Source: an uncultured Saprospiraceae bacterium (lineage in GTDB: Bacteria > Bacteroidota > Bacteroidia > Chitinophagales > Saprospiraceae). Taken from it: DNA of 5,441 nt. The stretch lies in the NCBI GenBank assembly GCA_937973565.1, contig CALJKQ010000167.1, positions 1 to 5,441 on the forward strand, in the 5' to 3' direction. The notes beneath the pieces were generated by a model. The model was not told where the DNA came from, did no database searches, and saw only the letters and a list, made by a program, of their open reading frames with translations. A program made the translations under genes and the position numbers. Below, piece by piece: positions 1 to 5,441 of the stretch; the first letter of the stretch is position 1; each line of letters opens with the position of its first letter.

Positions 1-386
1 ATTCCATTACCACCAAAATAATTGTGGGCGGCAGAGAAAAAGTGCATAGAACCACCTTTCCCCTTTACGCATCCGGTGGCTTTGCCATAAAGCTCAGCCA
101 TACAAGAGCGGGAGTCAAGACCTCGGGAAAGAGCTATACCATGTTGCCTGTAAGCTGTTACCACTTTATCCTCCGGCCTAATTCCGGTTGCCAATGCTCC
201 GGCAATGGCTTCCTGACCGATATAAACATGACAAAATCCTCGGATCTTTTGCTGGCTATAGGCAAAGAGGGTTTTTTCTTCAAATCTTCTGACCCTATAC
301 ATGGTTTCGAACCAGGTCAGGTAGGTTGACTTATCGTATTTCACAACTGTTTTCTTAGCTTTGGCCGGTACGGCTATTTCTGACAT
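1..386 (-). CDS. pdhA: Pyruvate dehydrogenase E1 component, alpha subunit (N-terminal part, cut by window edge)
   Basis: This is the alpha subunit of the thiamine-diphosphate-dependent E1 enzyme, which decarboxylates pyruvate and passes the acetyl group to lipoyl-E2, feeding acetyl-CoA into the TCA cycle and lipid synthesis in the cytoplasm. The visible 128 residues start MSEIAVPAKAKK. They carry the family landmarks in order: the YRVRRFEEK helix (about 30-38), IGQEA (56-60), YRQHG (79-83, whose His lies in the cofactor pocket in this family), GKGGSMH (109-115) and the beginning of the FGGNGI stretch at the edge. About 200 further residues, including the GDG...N thiamine-binding motif, must lie outside the window. 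The ATG at 384-386 is chosen because family similarity begins shortly after it and a near-consensus promoter sits just upstream. GGAG lies very close to the ATG, so a Shine-Dalgarno role is doubtful. The related branched-chain 2-oxoacid and acetoin dehydrogenase alpha subunits are alternatives; YRQHG and GKGGSMH fit the pyruvate enzyme best. Confidence 0.93.
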   Translation of the reverse strand, partial: MSEIAVPAKAKKTVVKYDKSTYLTWFETMYRVRRFEEKTLFAYSQQKIRGFCHVYIGQEAIAGALATGIRPEDKVVTAYRQHGIALSRGLDSRSCMAELYGKATGCVKGKGGSMHFFSAAHNYFGGNG

Positions 387-405
387 CTCTCCGATATTTG
401 GTAGG

Positions 406-437
406 CAAATTTATTGTAAAATGATGAAAACACCAAA
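406..437 (-). promoter_or_regulatory. Bacteroidota-type promoter for pdhA (TTTG-N20-TAAATTTG)
   Basis: Read on the minus strand, TTTG (437-434) is followed after exactly 20 bases by TAAATTTG (413-406). This matches the Bacteroidota primary-sigma consensus TTTG-N19-21-TAnnTTTG without a mismatch. Transcription would start near position 400, giving a leader of roughly 12-16 nt before the pdhA ATG. It sits within the 64-nt gap after the LuxE-like gene, so pdhA can be transcribed independently of that upstream gene. Confidence 0.75.
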
Positions 438-450
438 AAGTTCATTACTA

Positions 451-1431
451 CTATTCCACCATAAGATTACAACCCCTCAGATCTGCGGCCGCAACCCTGC
501 CTAAAATGCTGAAGGAATGGTTGCCATGGTCAATGCCCAGGTCCTGTGTAGCAATAAAACTACAGGTTTCAACATTGGCAAGATCTATGATATGCACGAT
601 CCCCGCTTTTCCCATTTTTTCGTCGGTAAAAGGATCCGTAGTCTCCCTGATGATTACTTTCATGGTTGCAGTGGGATAAAACACACCTTCTCCCTGGGAC
701 CAGGCCTGAGAGAGTAATTCTGTCATACCATACTCAGAATGAACGTTTTGTATATTAAATGATTTTTTGATATAATAATGCAGTTGGCTTTTCGTCAATT
801 CCTCTCGTCTACCTTTCATACCTCCTGTTTCCATGACTATGAGTTGAGGAAAATCCAAATGGTATTTTTCAACAAAGTCCAGCAGGGCAAAACTTACGCC
901 AAAAAGGAGGGTTGGCACACCTGAATTCTTATTTGCAATTAATGCGGTGTACAAATCCTCGTGGTTATTTAAAAAATAGCCTGATTTTTGAGGTATTGAA
1001 TGCGCCATAAAATCATCAATCATAGCAAGCAAGGATGAATGGGTTCGCTCCAGGTAATGCGGCAGAAGGGCCAAAATGCTGTATTTATCAAGCGGACCGT
1101 ATGCAGATTCAAAACCCTTTCTTGCTAAACGCAGGTAAAATTCAACATCATCCACATAATGTCTAGAATTGACAAGTCCGGTGGTCCCACTTGATTCAAA
1201 ATAGTGGGTTCCAATTTCTTTTCTGGTAGTGACCGAATGTGTTTTAAAAGTCTCAATAGGAAGGAAATAAGGCGGCTTAAGACGATCATTTGATCTCATA
1301 ATAGCATCACAGAATTGGCGATAGATCTGATTATGATTGTACTGGAATAAAAACACTTCCAGAGCCAGTTGGTCAAAATCTTCGGTATCAACCATACTGA
1401 CTTTTCTTTTCAACAACAATTCCTGCTCCAA
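451..1431 (-). CDS. LuxE-like acyl-protein synthetase / acyltransferase (ANL superfamily)
   Basis: The 326-residue protein resembles the LuxE family (Pfam LuxE type), which activates a fatty acid with ATP and carries it as an acyl-enzyme thioester. ANL-type motifs appear in order: the phosphate-loop-like ESSGTTG (79-85), ETGGMKGRR (201-209), the SEYGMTE adenylate motif (232-238), TQDLG (295-299) and GR at 311-312. It ends in RGCNLMVE, with Cys321 five residues before the end; in bacterial luciferase LuxE the acylated Cys is also near the C terminus, so Cys321 is the candidate (inference). No luxCDAB partners are visible, so bioluminescence is not implied and the substrate is unknown. The start is uncertain. 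The position given uses a TTG codon; an ATG at 1393-1395 would remove 12 residues, and two in-frame ATC codons lie at 1435-1440 just after an in-frame stop. The upstream start is preferred because a -7 promoter element lies close to it. It is codirectional with pdhA, with a 64-nt gap. Confidence 0.85.
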   Translation of the reverse strand: MEQELLLKRKVSMVDTEDFDQLALEVFLFQYNHNQIYRQFCDAIMRSNDRLKPPYFLPIETFKTHSVTTRKEIGTHYFESSGTTGLVNSRHYVDDVEFYLRLARKGFESAYGPLDKYSILALLPHYLERTHSSLLAMIDDFMAHSIPQKSGYFLNNHEDLYTALIANKNSGVPTLLFGVSFALLDFVEKYHLDFPQLIVMETGGMKGRREELTKSQLHYYIKKSFNIQNVHSEYGMTELLSQAWSQGEGVFYPTATMKVIIRETTDPFTDEKMGKAGIVHIIDLANVETCSFIATQDLGIDHGNHSFSILGRVAAADLRGCNLMVE

Positions 1432-1457
1432 ATCGATGATCTGCTATAATTTCCGTG

Positions 1458-1465
1458 CAAAAATA
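1458..1465 (-). promoter_or_regulatory. Probable -7 promoter element for the LuxE-like gene (TATTTTTG)
   Basis: On the minus strand TATTTTTG matches TAnnTTTG. No good TTTG occurs 19-21 bases upstream (ATGG or TGGT is the best available), so it is a partial promoter match. It would start transcription near 1451, about 20 nt before the TTG start used for the LuxE-like gene. Confidence 0.4.
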
Positions 1466-1514
1466 CCACATTCCATGCACAAGAGACCATAATCTGCGTT
1501 TGTATAAAATGATG

Positions 1515-1522
1515 TACCTTTG
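1515..1522 (+). promoter_or_regulatory. Probable -7 promoter element for the lipoprotein gene (TACCTTTG)
   Basis: TACCTTTG matches TAnnTTTG and ends 8 nt before the lipoprotein ATG, so the transcript would be almost leaderless. A TTTG at 1499-1502 is too close to serve as a -33 box, and no match exists at the normal distance. It lies in the 99-bp divergent region shared with the LuxE-like gene. Confidence 0.4.
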
Positions 1523-1530
1523 ATACTGAT

Positions 1531-2010
1531 ATGTACAAACAATCCATTTTCGCAGCATTTTTTTCAATACTGTTGGCTTCCTGTGCCAAGGCGCCGGATC
1601 TTTCTGTAATTCCGGAATTGACATTGAATGGCGTTTCTAAATCAAAAATGAAAGCAGGCTCAGTGAATCAAGATAGTGTTATTCTGGATATAAAACTTAC
1701 TGATGGTGATGGAGATATTGGTTATCTGGAAGGAAATATCCGAAAACCGGACCTCTTCATTATAGATAAACGCACGAATAATACCTATGACTCTTATGTA
1801 GTTCCAGGTATTCCCCAGCAAGGTATAAACAACGGCATAATAGCCCAAATGAAAGTAAAAGTATACACGCAATGCTGTACTGCCAATCCTTGTGATCCGG
1901 ATCCTGACCAGGCAGATGAGGCTTTGCCATTGCAACTATACCTCTCGGATAGAGCTGGCAATAAAAGTAACTTATTGGAAATCAATCTGTTTTTAGAGTG
2001 CAAGAGATAG
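1531..2010 (+). CDS. Small secreted lipoprotein with a DGDGDIG motif, function unknown
   Basis: This 159-residue protein has a clear type II signal peptide: a short positive N terminus (MYKQ), a hydrophobic stretch (6-15) and the lipobox LASC, with Cys18 as the lipidated residue. The mature protein is therefore anchored in a membrane, in this phylum usually the outer one. TDGDGDIG (57-64) has Asp residues at alternating positions, suggestive of metal binding, and is common in uncharacterised Bacteroidota lipoproteins. A Cys-rich patch with Cys115, Cys116 and Cys121 precedes an acidic stretch. The C terminus (YLSDRAGNKSN and an alternating hydrophobic strand, then Cys157) looks like the last strands of an immunoglobulin-like beta sandwich; that fold is inference. 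The ATG is chosen because it places the signal peptide exactly at the N terminus. It is divergent from the LuxE-like gene and followed by a terminator, so it is probably monocistronic. No function can be assigned. Confidence 0.8.
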   Translation: MYKQSIFAAFFSILLASCAKAPDLSVIPELTLNGVSKSKMKAGSVNQDSVILDIKLTDGDGDIGYLEGNIRKPDLFIIDKRTNNTYDSYVVPGIPQQGINNGIIAQMKVKVYTQCCTANPCDPDPDQADEALPLQLYLSDRAGNKSNLLEINLFLECKR

Positions 2011-2018
2011 GTAATGGG

Positions 2019-2041
2019 CAGAATTAAATTCTGTTTTTATT
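2019..2041 (+). terminator. Intrinsic terminator after the lipoprotein gene
   Basis: CAGAATT (2019-2025) and AATTCTG (2027-2033) are perfect inverted repeats around one base, giving a short hairpin of about six pairs once a minimal loop is allowed. TTTTTATT follows immediately. It lies 8 nt past the lipoprotein stop codon. The stem is AT-rich and weak, but its position and T-tract fit rightward termination. Confidence 0.6.
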
Positions 2042-2104
2042 ACTAATAATCAATTTTAACAAATTATTATCAACTAAAATGATATTTCACCAATAATTTG
2101 GTAA

Positions 2105-2112
2105 TATATTTG
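2105..2112 (+). promoter_or_regulatory. Probable -7 promoter element (TATATTTG) for the small EF-hand-like gene
   Basis: TATATTTG matches TAnnTTTG in an otherwise AT-rich 119-bp gap after the lipoprotein terminator. No clean TTTG lies 19-21 bases upstream. Transcription would start near 2119, about 10 nt before the TTG start of the downstream gene, which supports that unusual start. It may also drive sulP and dabA. Confidence 0.4.
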
Positions 2113-2129
2113 TCTTATTAACCACGATT

Positions 2130-2525
2130 TTGAAATTTAAAACCAGAAACGGACAATTGGTTTTACGAGCACTGGTCTTGGTGCTTTCCTTCTTCCTCAC
2201 AGTAGGTAATACACTGAGGACCATCAATATTTCACAATCAGTATTGGACTCTATTAAGGTAGCAAAGAGAGTAGCTACTGAGACAAAAAAGGACGACAAC
2301 AACAGGTTTCAGAGTACCAAGTTTTACGAAATTTCTCAGTTTGATGCCGGCCCAGGAAAAGAAGATCTGGATCACGATATTGATGGCTTCATCTCTTATT
2401 CCGACCTTTACCATGACTATCTTTCAATAACCCAACATTACTGTTTTCCTATCAACGAGGTTAGGGACATAGTCCAACCTCCTCTTTTTATTCTTTATTG
2501 CCAGAGTAAGGCATATTTAGGTTAA
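2130..2525 (+). CDS. Hypothetical exported or membrane-anchored protein with a single EF-hand-like loop
   Basis: I do not recognise this 131-residue protein. The N terminus is basic (KFKTR), followed by a hydrophobic segment at about 10-26, which reads as an uncleaved anchor or a signal peptide without a lipobox. The rest is soluble and charged. Residues 81-92, DHDIDGFISYSD, fit the 12-residue EF-hand calcium loop: Asp at 1, 3 and 5, Gly at 6, Ile at 8 and an acidic residue at 12. The flanks (KEDL before, LYHDYL after) could form short helices. Calcium binding is inference, and only one loop is present. The start is TTG: no in-frame ATG exists between the upstream in-frame stop (2094-2096) and the hydrophobic segment, and a -7 element lies about 17 nt upstream. 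It precedes sulP by 89 nt with no convincing terminator, so cotranscription is possible. The absence of an ATG leaves some doubt that it is a gene. Confidence 0.55.
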   Translation: MKFKTRNGQLVLRALVLVLSFFLTVGNTLRTINISQSVLDSIKVAKRVATETKKDDNNRFQSTKFYEISQFDAGPGKEDLDHDIDGFISYSDLYHDYLSITQHYCFPINEVRDIVQPPLFILYCQSKAYLG

Positions 2526-2536
2526 ATCATTTTTTG

Positions 2537-2555
2537 TCAGGCACTTTATGCCTGA
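2537..2555 (+). other. Perfect hairpin in the leader upstream of sulP (7-bp stem)
   Basis: TCAGGCA (2537-2543) and TGCCTGA (2549-2555) pair perfectly around the loop CTTTA. A run of T precedes the stem and none follows it, so it does not look like a rightward intrinsic terminator. On the other strand the hairpin is followed by A, not T. It may stabilise or partly separate the transcripts of the small upstream gene and sulP. Confidence 0.45.
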
Positions 2556-2569
2556 AATTCTATTGGATT

Positions 2570-2586
2570 GGGTGTGAAAACATCCC
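2570..2586 (+). other. Second short hairpin with GAAA tetraloop upstream of sulP
   Basis: GGGTGT (2570-2575) can pair with ACA and CCC (2580-2586, one bulged T at 2583) around a GAAA loop, a GNRA-type tetraloop. It lies 14 nt after the first hairpin and 28 nt before the sulP ATG. The stem is short, so this could be chance; no T-tract follows. Confidence 0.25.
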
Positions 2587-2614
2587 TTAATAATGCATTT
2601 AAACCTAACAACAT

Positions 2615-4216
2615 ATGCAAACAAATCATAATACGACCAAGCTTACTATGCCCAAAGATGGTCTGGCCGGCTTAAAAGAGAATTTTTCATCTGACGCTAT
2701 TTCAGGATTTATTGTTTTTCTTCTTGCCCTACCCTTGAGTTTGGGCATTGCGAAGGCATCTGACTTTCCACCTTTAATGGGTGTTTTAACTGCTATCATT
2801 GGAGGTATCCTGGTAAGCCTTATAGCAGGATCCAGATTGACCATTAAGGGCCCGGCTGCCGGTCTGATCGTAATTGTAGCAGGCGCTGTCGGAGAATTTG
2901 GGGGTGGTGAAACCGGATGGCATTTGGCCCTCGGAGCTATGGTAGTAGCCGGCCTTATTCAGGTAGGTTTTGGCTTTTTAAAACTCGGCAAACTGGCCGA
3001 CTTTTTCCCTCTTTCTGCTATTCATGGAATGTTGGCTGCCATAGGACTGATCATAATTGCCAAACAAATACCCGTATTACTCGGAGTGGATCCTAAGCTG
3101 AGCGCAGGCAAAGATCCACTTGAATTGATCGCTGAAATTCCCCATTTTATTGCTTCTCTCAACCCATTTGCGGCGCTGATAGGAGTGCTAAGTCTGGTTA
3201 TTTTGCTCACTTTGCCCATGGTTAAGAGCAAAGTGATTAAAAAAATTCCGCTTCCTTTATTGGTATTGGTGATTGCCATACCCATGGCTTTATATTTTCA
3301 GTTTAAAGAAAGTCAACCTGCCTATCTAATGGTAAAACTAGGAGATTTTATAGGCAGCATCCATTTTAATGCTTCTTTTGACGGGTTGCAGCATCCCGGC
3401 ATATTTATAAAATATGTAATCATGTTTGCGCTGGTAGGTTCATTGGAGAGTCTGCTTACGGTGAAAGCCATTGACATGCTGGATCCTTATAAAAGAAAAT
3501 CAGATACCAATAAAGACCTGATTGCGGTCGGAGTTGGCAACACTTTGGCAGCCTTTCTCGGGGGCTTGCCTATGATATCTGAAGTAGCCAGGAGTAGTGC
3601 CAATGTAAACAACGGTGCTAAAACCCGATGGGCCAACTTTTTTCATGGGGCCTTCATATTGATTTTTGTATTGCTGGCCACTCCTTTAATAGAAATGATA
3701 CCCAATGCCGCTTTGGCAGCGATGTTGATTACGGTTGGAATAAAACTTGCCCATCCCAAAGAATTTATTCAAACATTCAAAATTGGAAAAGAACAGCTGG
3801 CCATTTTCCTGGTCACCATTTTCTTCACTTTATTTGAAGATCTTCTTGTTGGCATTGCAGCCGGTATTTTGCTAAAGATCATCTTACACATCATGCGAGG
3901 AGCACCTGTATCCGCTTTATTCAAAGCACCCATTGAGGTATCCTTTGAAGGAGATGAATACCTTGTGACCATTAGTAAAGCGGCTATTTTCTCCAATTTT
4001 ATAGGAATCAAGAATAAACTTCATGAAATCCCCCCTGGCTTCAATGTTACTGTAGATCTTCAAAACACCCGTTTTGTAGACCACTCTGTAATGGAAAACC
4101 TGCATCACATTCAGCACGACTACGAACACAGCGGAGGAAGATTTCAAATTGTTGGCCTAGACGATCACAAACCGTTGTCCAACCACCAGTTATCATCCAG
4201 AAAAAAAGTGAAGTAA
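2615..4216 (+). CDS. SulP (SLC26-like) inorganic anion transporter with STAS domain, candidate bicarbonate transporter
   Basis: This 533-residue inner-membrane transporter has the complete SulP layout. A membrane domain with many hydrophobic segments runs from about 28 to 428, and a cytoplasmic STAS domain from about 445 to 520. Family landmarks are SDAISGFIVFLLALPLSLGIA (first helix), KGPAAG (78-83, in the substrate-site region), GSLESLLTVKAID (275-287), and the signature from KSDTNKDLIAVGVGN through GGLPMISEVARSSANVNNGA (295-335). The STAS part has the usual VDLQNTRFVDHS loop with Ser491 and is followed by a His-rich stretch (about 490-524). SulP members carry sulfate, bicarbonate, chloride or dicarboxylates, and sequence alone does not settle which. 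The adjacent dabA argues for bicarbonate, as in cyanobacterial BicA (inference). The ATG at 2615 has no Shine-Dalgarno site; an ATG at 2648 is an alternative start that would lose 11 polar residues. The dabA gene follows after 57 nt in the same frame. Confidence 0.92.
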   Translation: MQTNHNTTKLTMPKDGLAGLKENFSSDAISGFIVFLLALPLSLGIAKASDFPPLMGVLTAIIGGILVSLIAGSRLTIKGPAAGLIVIVAGAVGEFGGGETGWHLALGAMVVAGLIQVGFGFLKLGKLADFFPLSAIHGMLAAIGLIIIAKQIPVLLGVDPKLSAGKDPLELIAEIPHFIASLNPFAALIGVLSLVILLTLPMVKSKVIKKIPLPLLVLVIAIPMALYFQFKESQPAYLMVKLGDFIGSIHFNASFDGLQHPGIFIKYVIMFALVGSLESLLTVKAIDMLDPYKRKSDTNKDLIAVGVGNTLAAFLGGLPMISEVARSSANVNNGAKTRWANFFHGAFILIFVLLATPLIEMIPNAALAAMLITVGIKLAHPKEFIQTFKIGKEQLAIFLVTIFFTLFEDLLVGIAAGILLKIILHIMRGAPVSALFKAPIEVSFEGDEYLVTISKAAIFSNFIGIKNKLHEIPPGFNVTVDLQNTRFVDHSVMENLHHIQHDYEHSGGRFQIVGLDDHKPLSNHQLSSRKKVK

Positions 4217-4273
4217 TCTTTATCCTCTACCATTGAAGTTAATCATCATGATCATTCATCAAAATATTACCAC

Positions 4274-5441
4274 ATGAATGCGGCAGAAGTTTTTGCACCC
4301 AAAGCAGTCAAACAAAAATCTTTTGACCTCCACCACGTATTGCATGAATTGAGGCACCACCTACCCTCTCAAACCCCGCTTAAGGATTTTGTTCATCACA
4401 ATACATTACACGCGTTTCAGGATTTACCCTTTTATGAGGCTATTTTCAAAGCTGCAGCCATTTTCGGTTTTCAGGTAACCATTCCTCTTGAAGATTTCAG
4501 GGCACTTTATAAAACTGGAAGAATCAGAGAGGATGTTCTTGTAAAAGTAATTGAAAACCGGAAGGGCAAGCATTCAATTCCGGAATGGAGTCACCGCCTA
4601 TTAACCAAGCCATATGACACCCTGGTAATTCCCAGAATTGGAAGGCTTAGAGCATTATGGCGAGATCGCTATGCATTTGACCTCGACAATGCAGTGCAAC
4701 CGTTGTTGTTTCGCATTTTATGCAGCTACCTGGACCAGGGCATAGCTTTATGGCATTTCCCTTTTGAAGATCAGGGTTTGCGAAAGGCAGTGGCCATTTT
4801 GGAAGAAAATAGTTTTACCAGCTTTTTTAAAACCAAAAAAGCCCGCAACTTATTCCTGGACGAAAGTAACAGCATTGAAAAAATGTTGGAAATGCTTGTT
4901 GGGAATCAAAAATATTACGAACAATATTTGTGGGACCAGCAAAATACCCACCGGGGTTGGTCGGGCATGGTTAGTACCATTGAAGACAGACCTGAAACCA
5001 TTTTGTACAAAAAAAATGTTCAGTTTGAAGATCTTTTGTACCTCGAATTGGCTCTTGAAATAGATAATCTGGATTATTATTTAGGTCAAAATAAGTGGGA
5101 ACCGATTGCCTCCTTTGCAACCGAACCACCCATGGATTTTTTATCGCCCGTACCTCAAACAGAGCTTCAAGAAGTACTCATGATTTGGCAGGACGCTTTT
5201 GAATGGACGTATTACAACGAGGTATTGTTCGGTTTACGGCAAGCCCAGGAAATGGATTTACCTGAGATTTCAGAGCATAGTTTTCAAGGCATCTTCTGCA
5301 TCGATGACCGGGAAGACTCTCTAAGAAGGCACATAGAAGCCATTGACAAAAAGTGTGAGACATTGGGCTGTCCCGGATTTTTTGGCGTTGAATTCTTTTT
5401 CCAACCCCACGGGGGCAAGTTCTATGAAAAACTGTGTCCTG
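4274..5441 (+). CDS. dabA: DabA (DUF2309) inorganic-carbon uptake protein, N-terminal half, cut by window edge
   Basis: DabA is the beta-carbonic-anhydrase-like, zinc-dependent subunit of the DAB system. With a DabB membrane partner it is thought to drive one-way CO2-to-bicarbonate conversion at the inner membrane. The 389 visible residues are about half the usual length of roughly 800. DFVHHNTLHAF (38-48) matches the conserved N-terminal VHxNxLxxF-type motif. FCIDDRED...RRHIE (341-354) is the active-site segment: Cys342 and Asp344 correspond to zinc-site Cys351 and Asp353 of Halothiobacillus DabA2, and Arg346 supplies the Asp-Arg pair typical of beta-carbonic anhydrases. CPGFFGVEFF and LCP at the edge continue the family pattern. 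The second zinc half (His and Cys) lies beyond the window. The frame is open from 4274 to the end with no frameshift. The ATG at 4274 is the only in-frame ATG after the sulP stop; no Shine-Dalgarno site is seen. It is almost certainly cotranscribed with sulP. Confidence 0.9.
   Translation, partial: MNAAEVFAPKAVKQKSFDLHHVLHELRHHLPSQTPLKDFVHHNTLHAFQDLPFYEAIFKAAAIFGFQVTIPLEDFRALYKTGRIREDVLVKVIENRKGKHSIPEWSHRLLTKPYDTLVIPRIGRLRALWRDRYAFDLDNAVQPLLFRILCSYLDQGIALWHFPFEDQGLRKAVAILEENSFTSFFKTKKARNLFLDESNSIEKMLEMLVGNQKYYEQYLWDQQNTHRGWSGMVSTIEDRPETILYKKNVQFEDLLYLELALEIDNLDYYLGQNKWEPIASFATEPPMDFLSPVPQTELQEVLMIWQDAFEWTYYNEVLFGLRQAQEMDLPEISEHSFQGIFCIDDREDSLRRHIEAIDKKCETLGCPGFFGVEFFFQPHGGKFYEKLCP

Noticed and set aside
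24..329. Rightward open frame of 101 codons near the left edge
   Set aside because: It is the antisense of pdhA, whose conserved motifs are unmistakable on the other strand.
1388..1624. Leftward open frame spanning the divergent intergenic region
   Set aside because: It overlaps both the LuxE-like start and the lipoprotein signal peptide, and its product is a low-quality aromatic- and basic-rich sequence with no recognisable features.
2087..2302. Leftward open frame over the start of the small EF-hand-like gene
   Set aside because: The small-gene reading has a promoter element, a hydrophobic N terminus and a motif; this frame has none of these, although the small gene itself is only moderately certain.
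2537..2555. Hairpin as an intrinsic terminator for the small upstream gene
   Set aside because: The T-run precedes the stem on the plus strand and nothing T-rich follows; the minus strand has A after the stem.
2615..4216. Calling the SulP gene a sulfate permease
   Set aside because: SulP substrate cannot be read from these motifs, no sulfur-assimilation genes are nearby, and the dabA neighbour points to inorganic carbon.
4248..4250. Earlier ATG as the dabA start
   Set aside because: It is out of frame with the DabA motifs; the ATG at 4274 is in frame.
4245..4255. Overlapping small palindromes (ATCATGAT, ATGATCAT) between sulP and dabA
   Set aside because: Eight-base palindromes arise readily in CAT/GAT-repeated sequence; no promoter element or conserved spacing supports an operator.
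4764..5063. Rightward open frame of 99 codons inside dabA
   Set aside because: It is an out-of-frame reading of dabA, which is uninterrupted from 4274 to the window end.
1..5441. CRISPR arrays, tRNA or rRNA genes, insertion sequences
   Set aside because: No regularly spaced repeats, cloverleaf-like segments, transposase-like proteins or terminal inverted repeats were seen.

Overview
This window looks like ordinary chromosome from a member of the Bacteroidota, possibly Saprospiria- or Cytophagia-like. The evidence is a moderately AT-rich sequence, almost no Shine-Dalgarno sites, several copies of the phylum-typical -7 promoter element TAnnTTTG (one with a correctly spaced -33 TTTG), a lipoprotein with the DGDGDIG motif common in that phylum, and the protein families present. 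This assignment is inference; there is no rRNA or other phylogenetic marker.

Layout. On the left, two genes run leftward. The first is the start of a pyruvate dehydrogenase E1 alpha gene (pdhA, cut by the window edge) with its own near-consensus promoter. Upstream of it lies a stand-alone LuxE-like acyl-protein synthetase (ANL superfamily). A 99-bp divergent intergenic region separates these from rightward genes: a small SPII lipoprotein closed by an intrinsic terminator; an unrecognised 131-residue exported or membrane-anchored protein with one EF-hand-like loop; a SulP (SLC26-like) anion transporter with a C-terminal STAS domain; and the N-terminal half of a DabA protein (DUF2309), cut by the right edge. 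No gene-free stretch exceeds about 120 bases.

The most interesting part is the right half. DabA is the beta-carbonic-anhydrase-like subunit of the DAB inorganic-carbon uptake system, and it normally works with DabB, a membrane protein related to the proton-pumping subunits of complex I. Here the visible neighbour is a SulP transporter, a family that includes bicarbonate carriers such as BicA. The two genes are 57 nt apart, in the same orientation and the same reading frame, and no promoter or terminator is visible between them. They plausibly form an inorganic-carbon (CO2/bicarbonate) supply unit, perhaps for anaplerotic carboxylation in a heterotroph. Whether a DabB gene follows cannot be seen. 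The small EF-hand-like gene has a likely promoter, and no convincing terminator separates it from sulP, so it may be the first gene of the same transcript.
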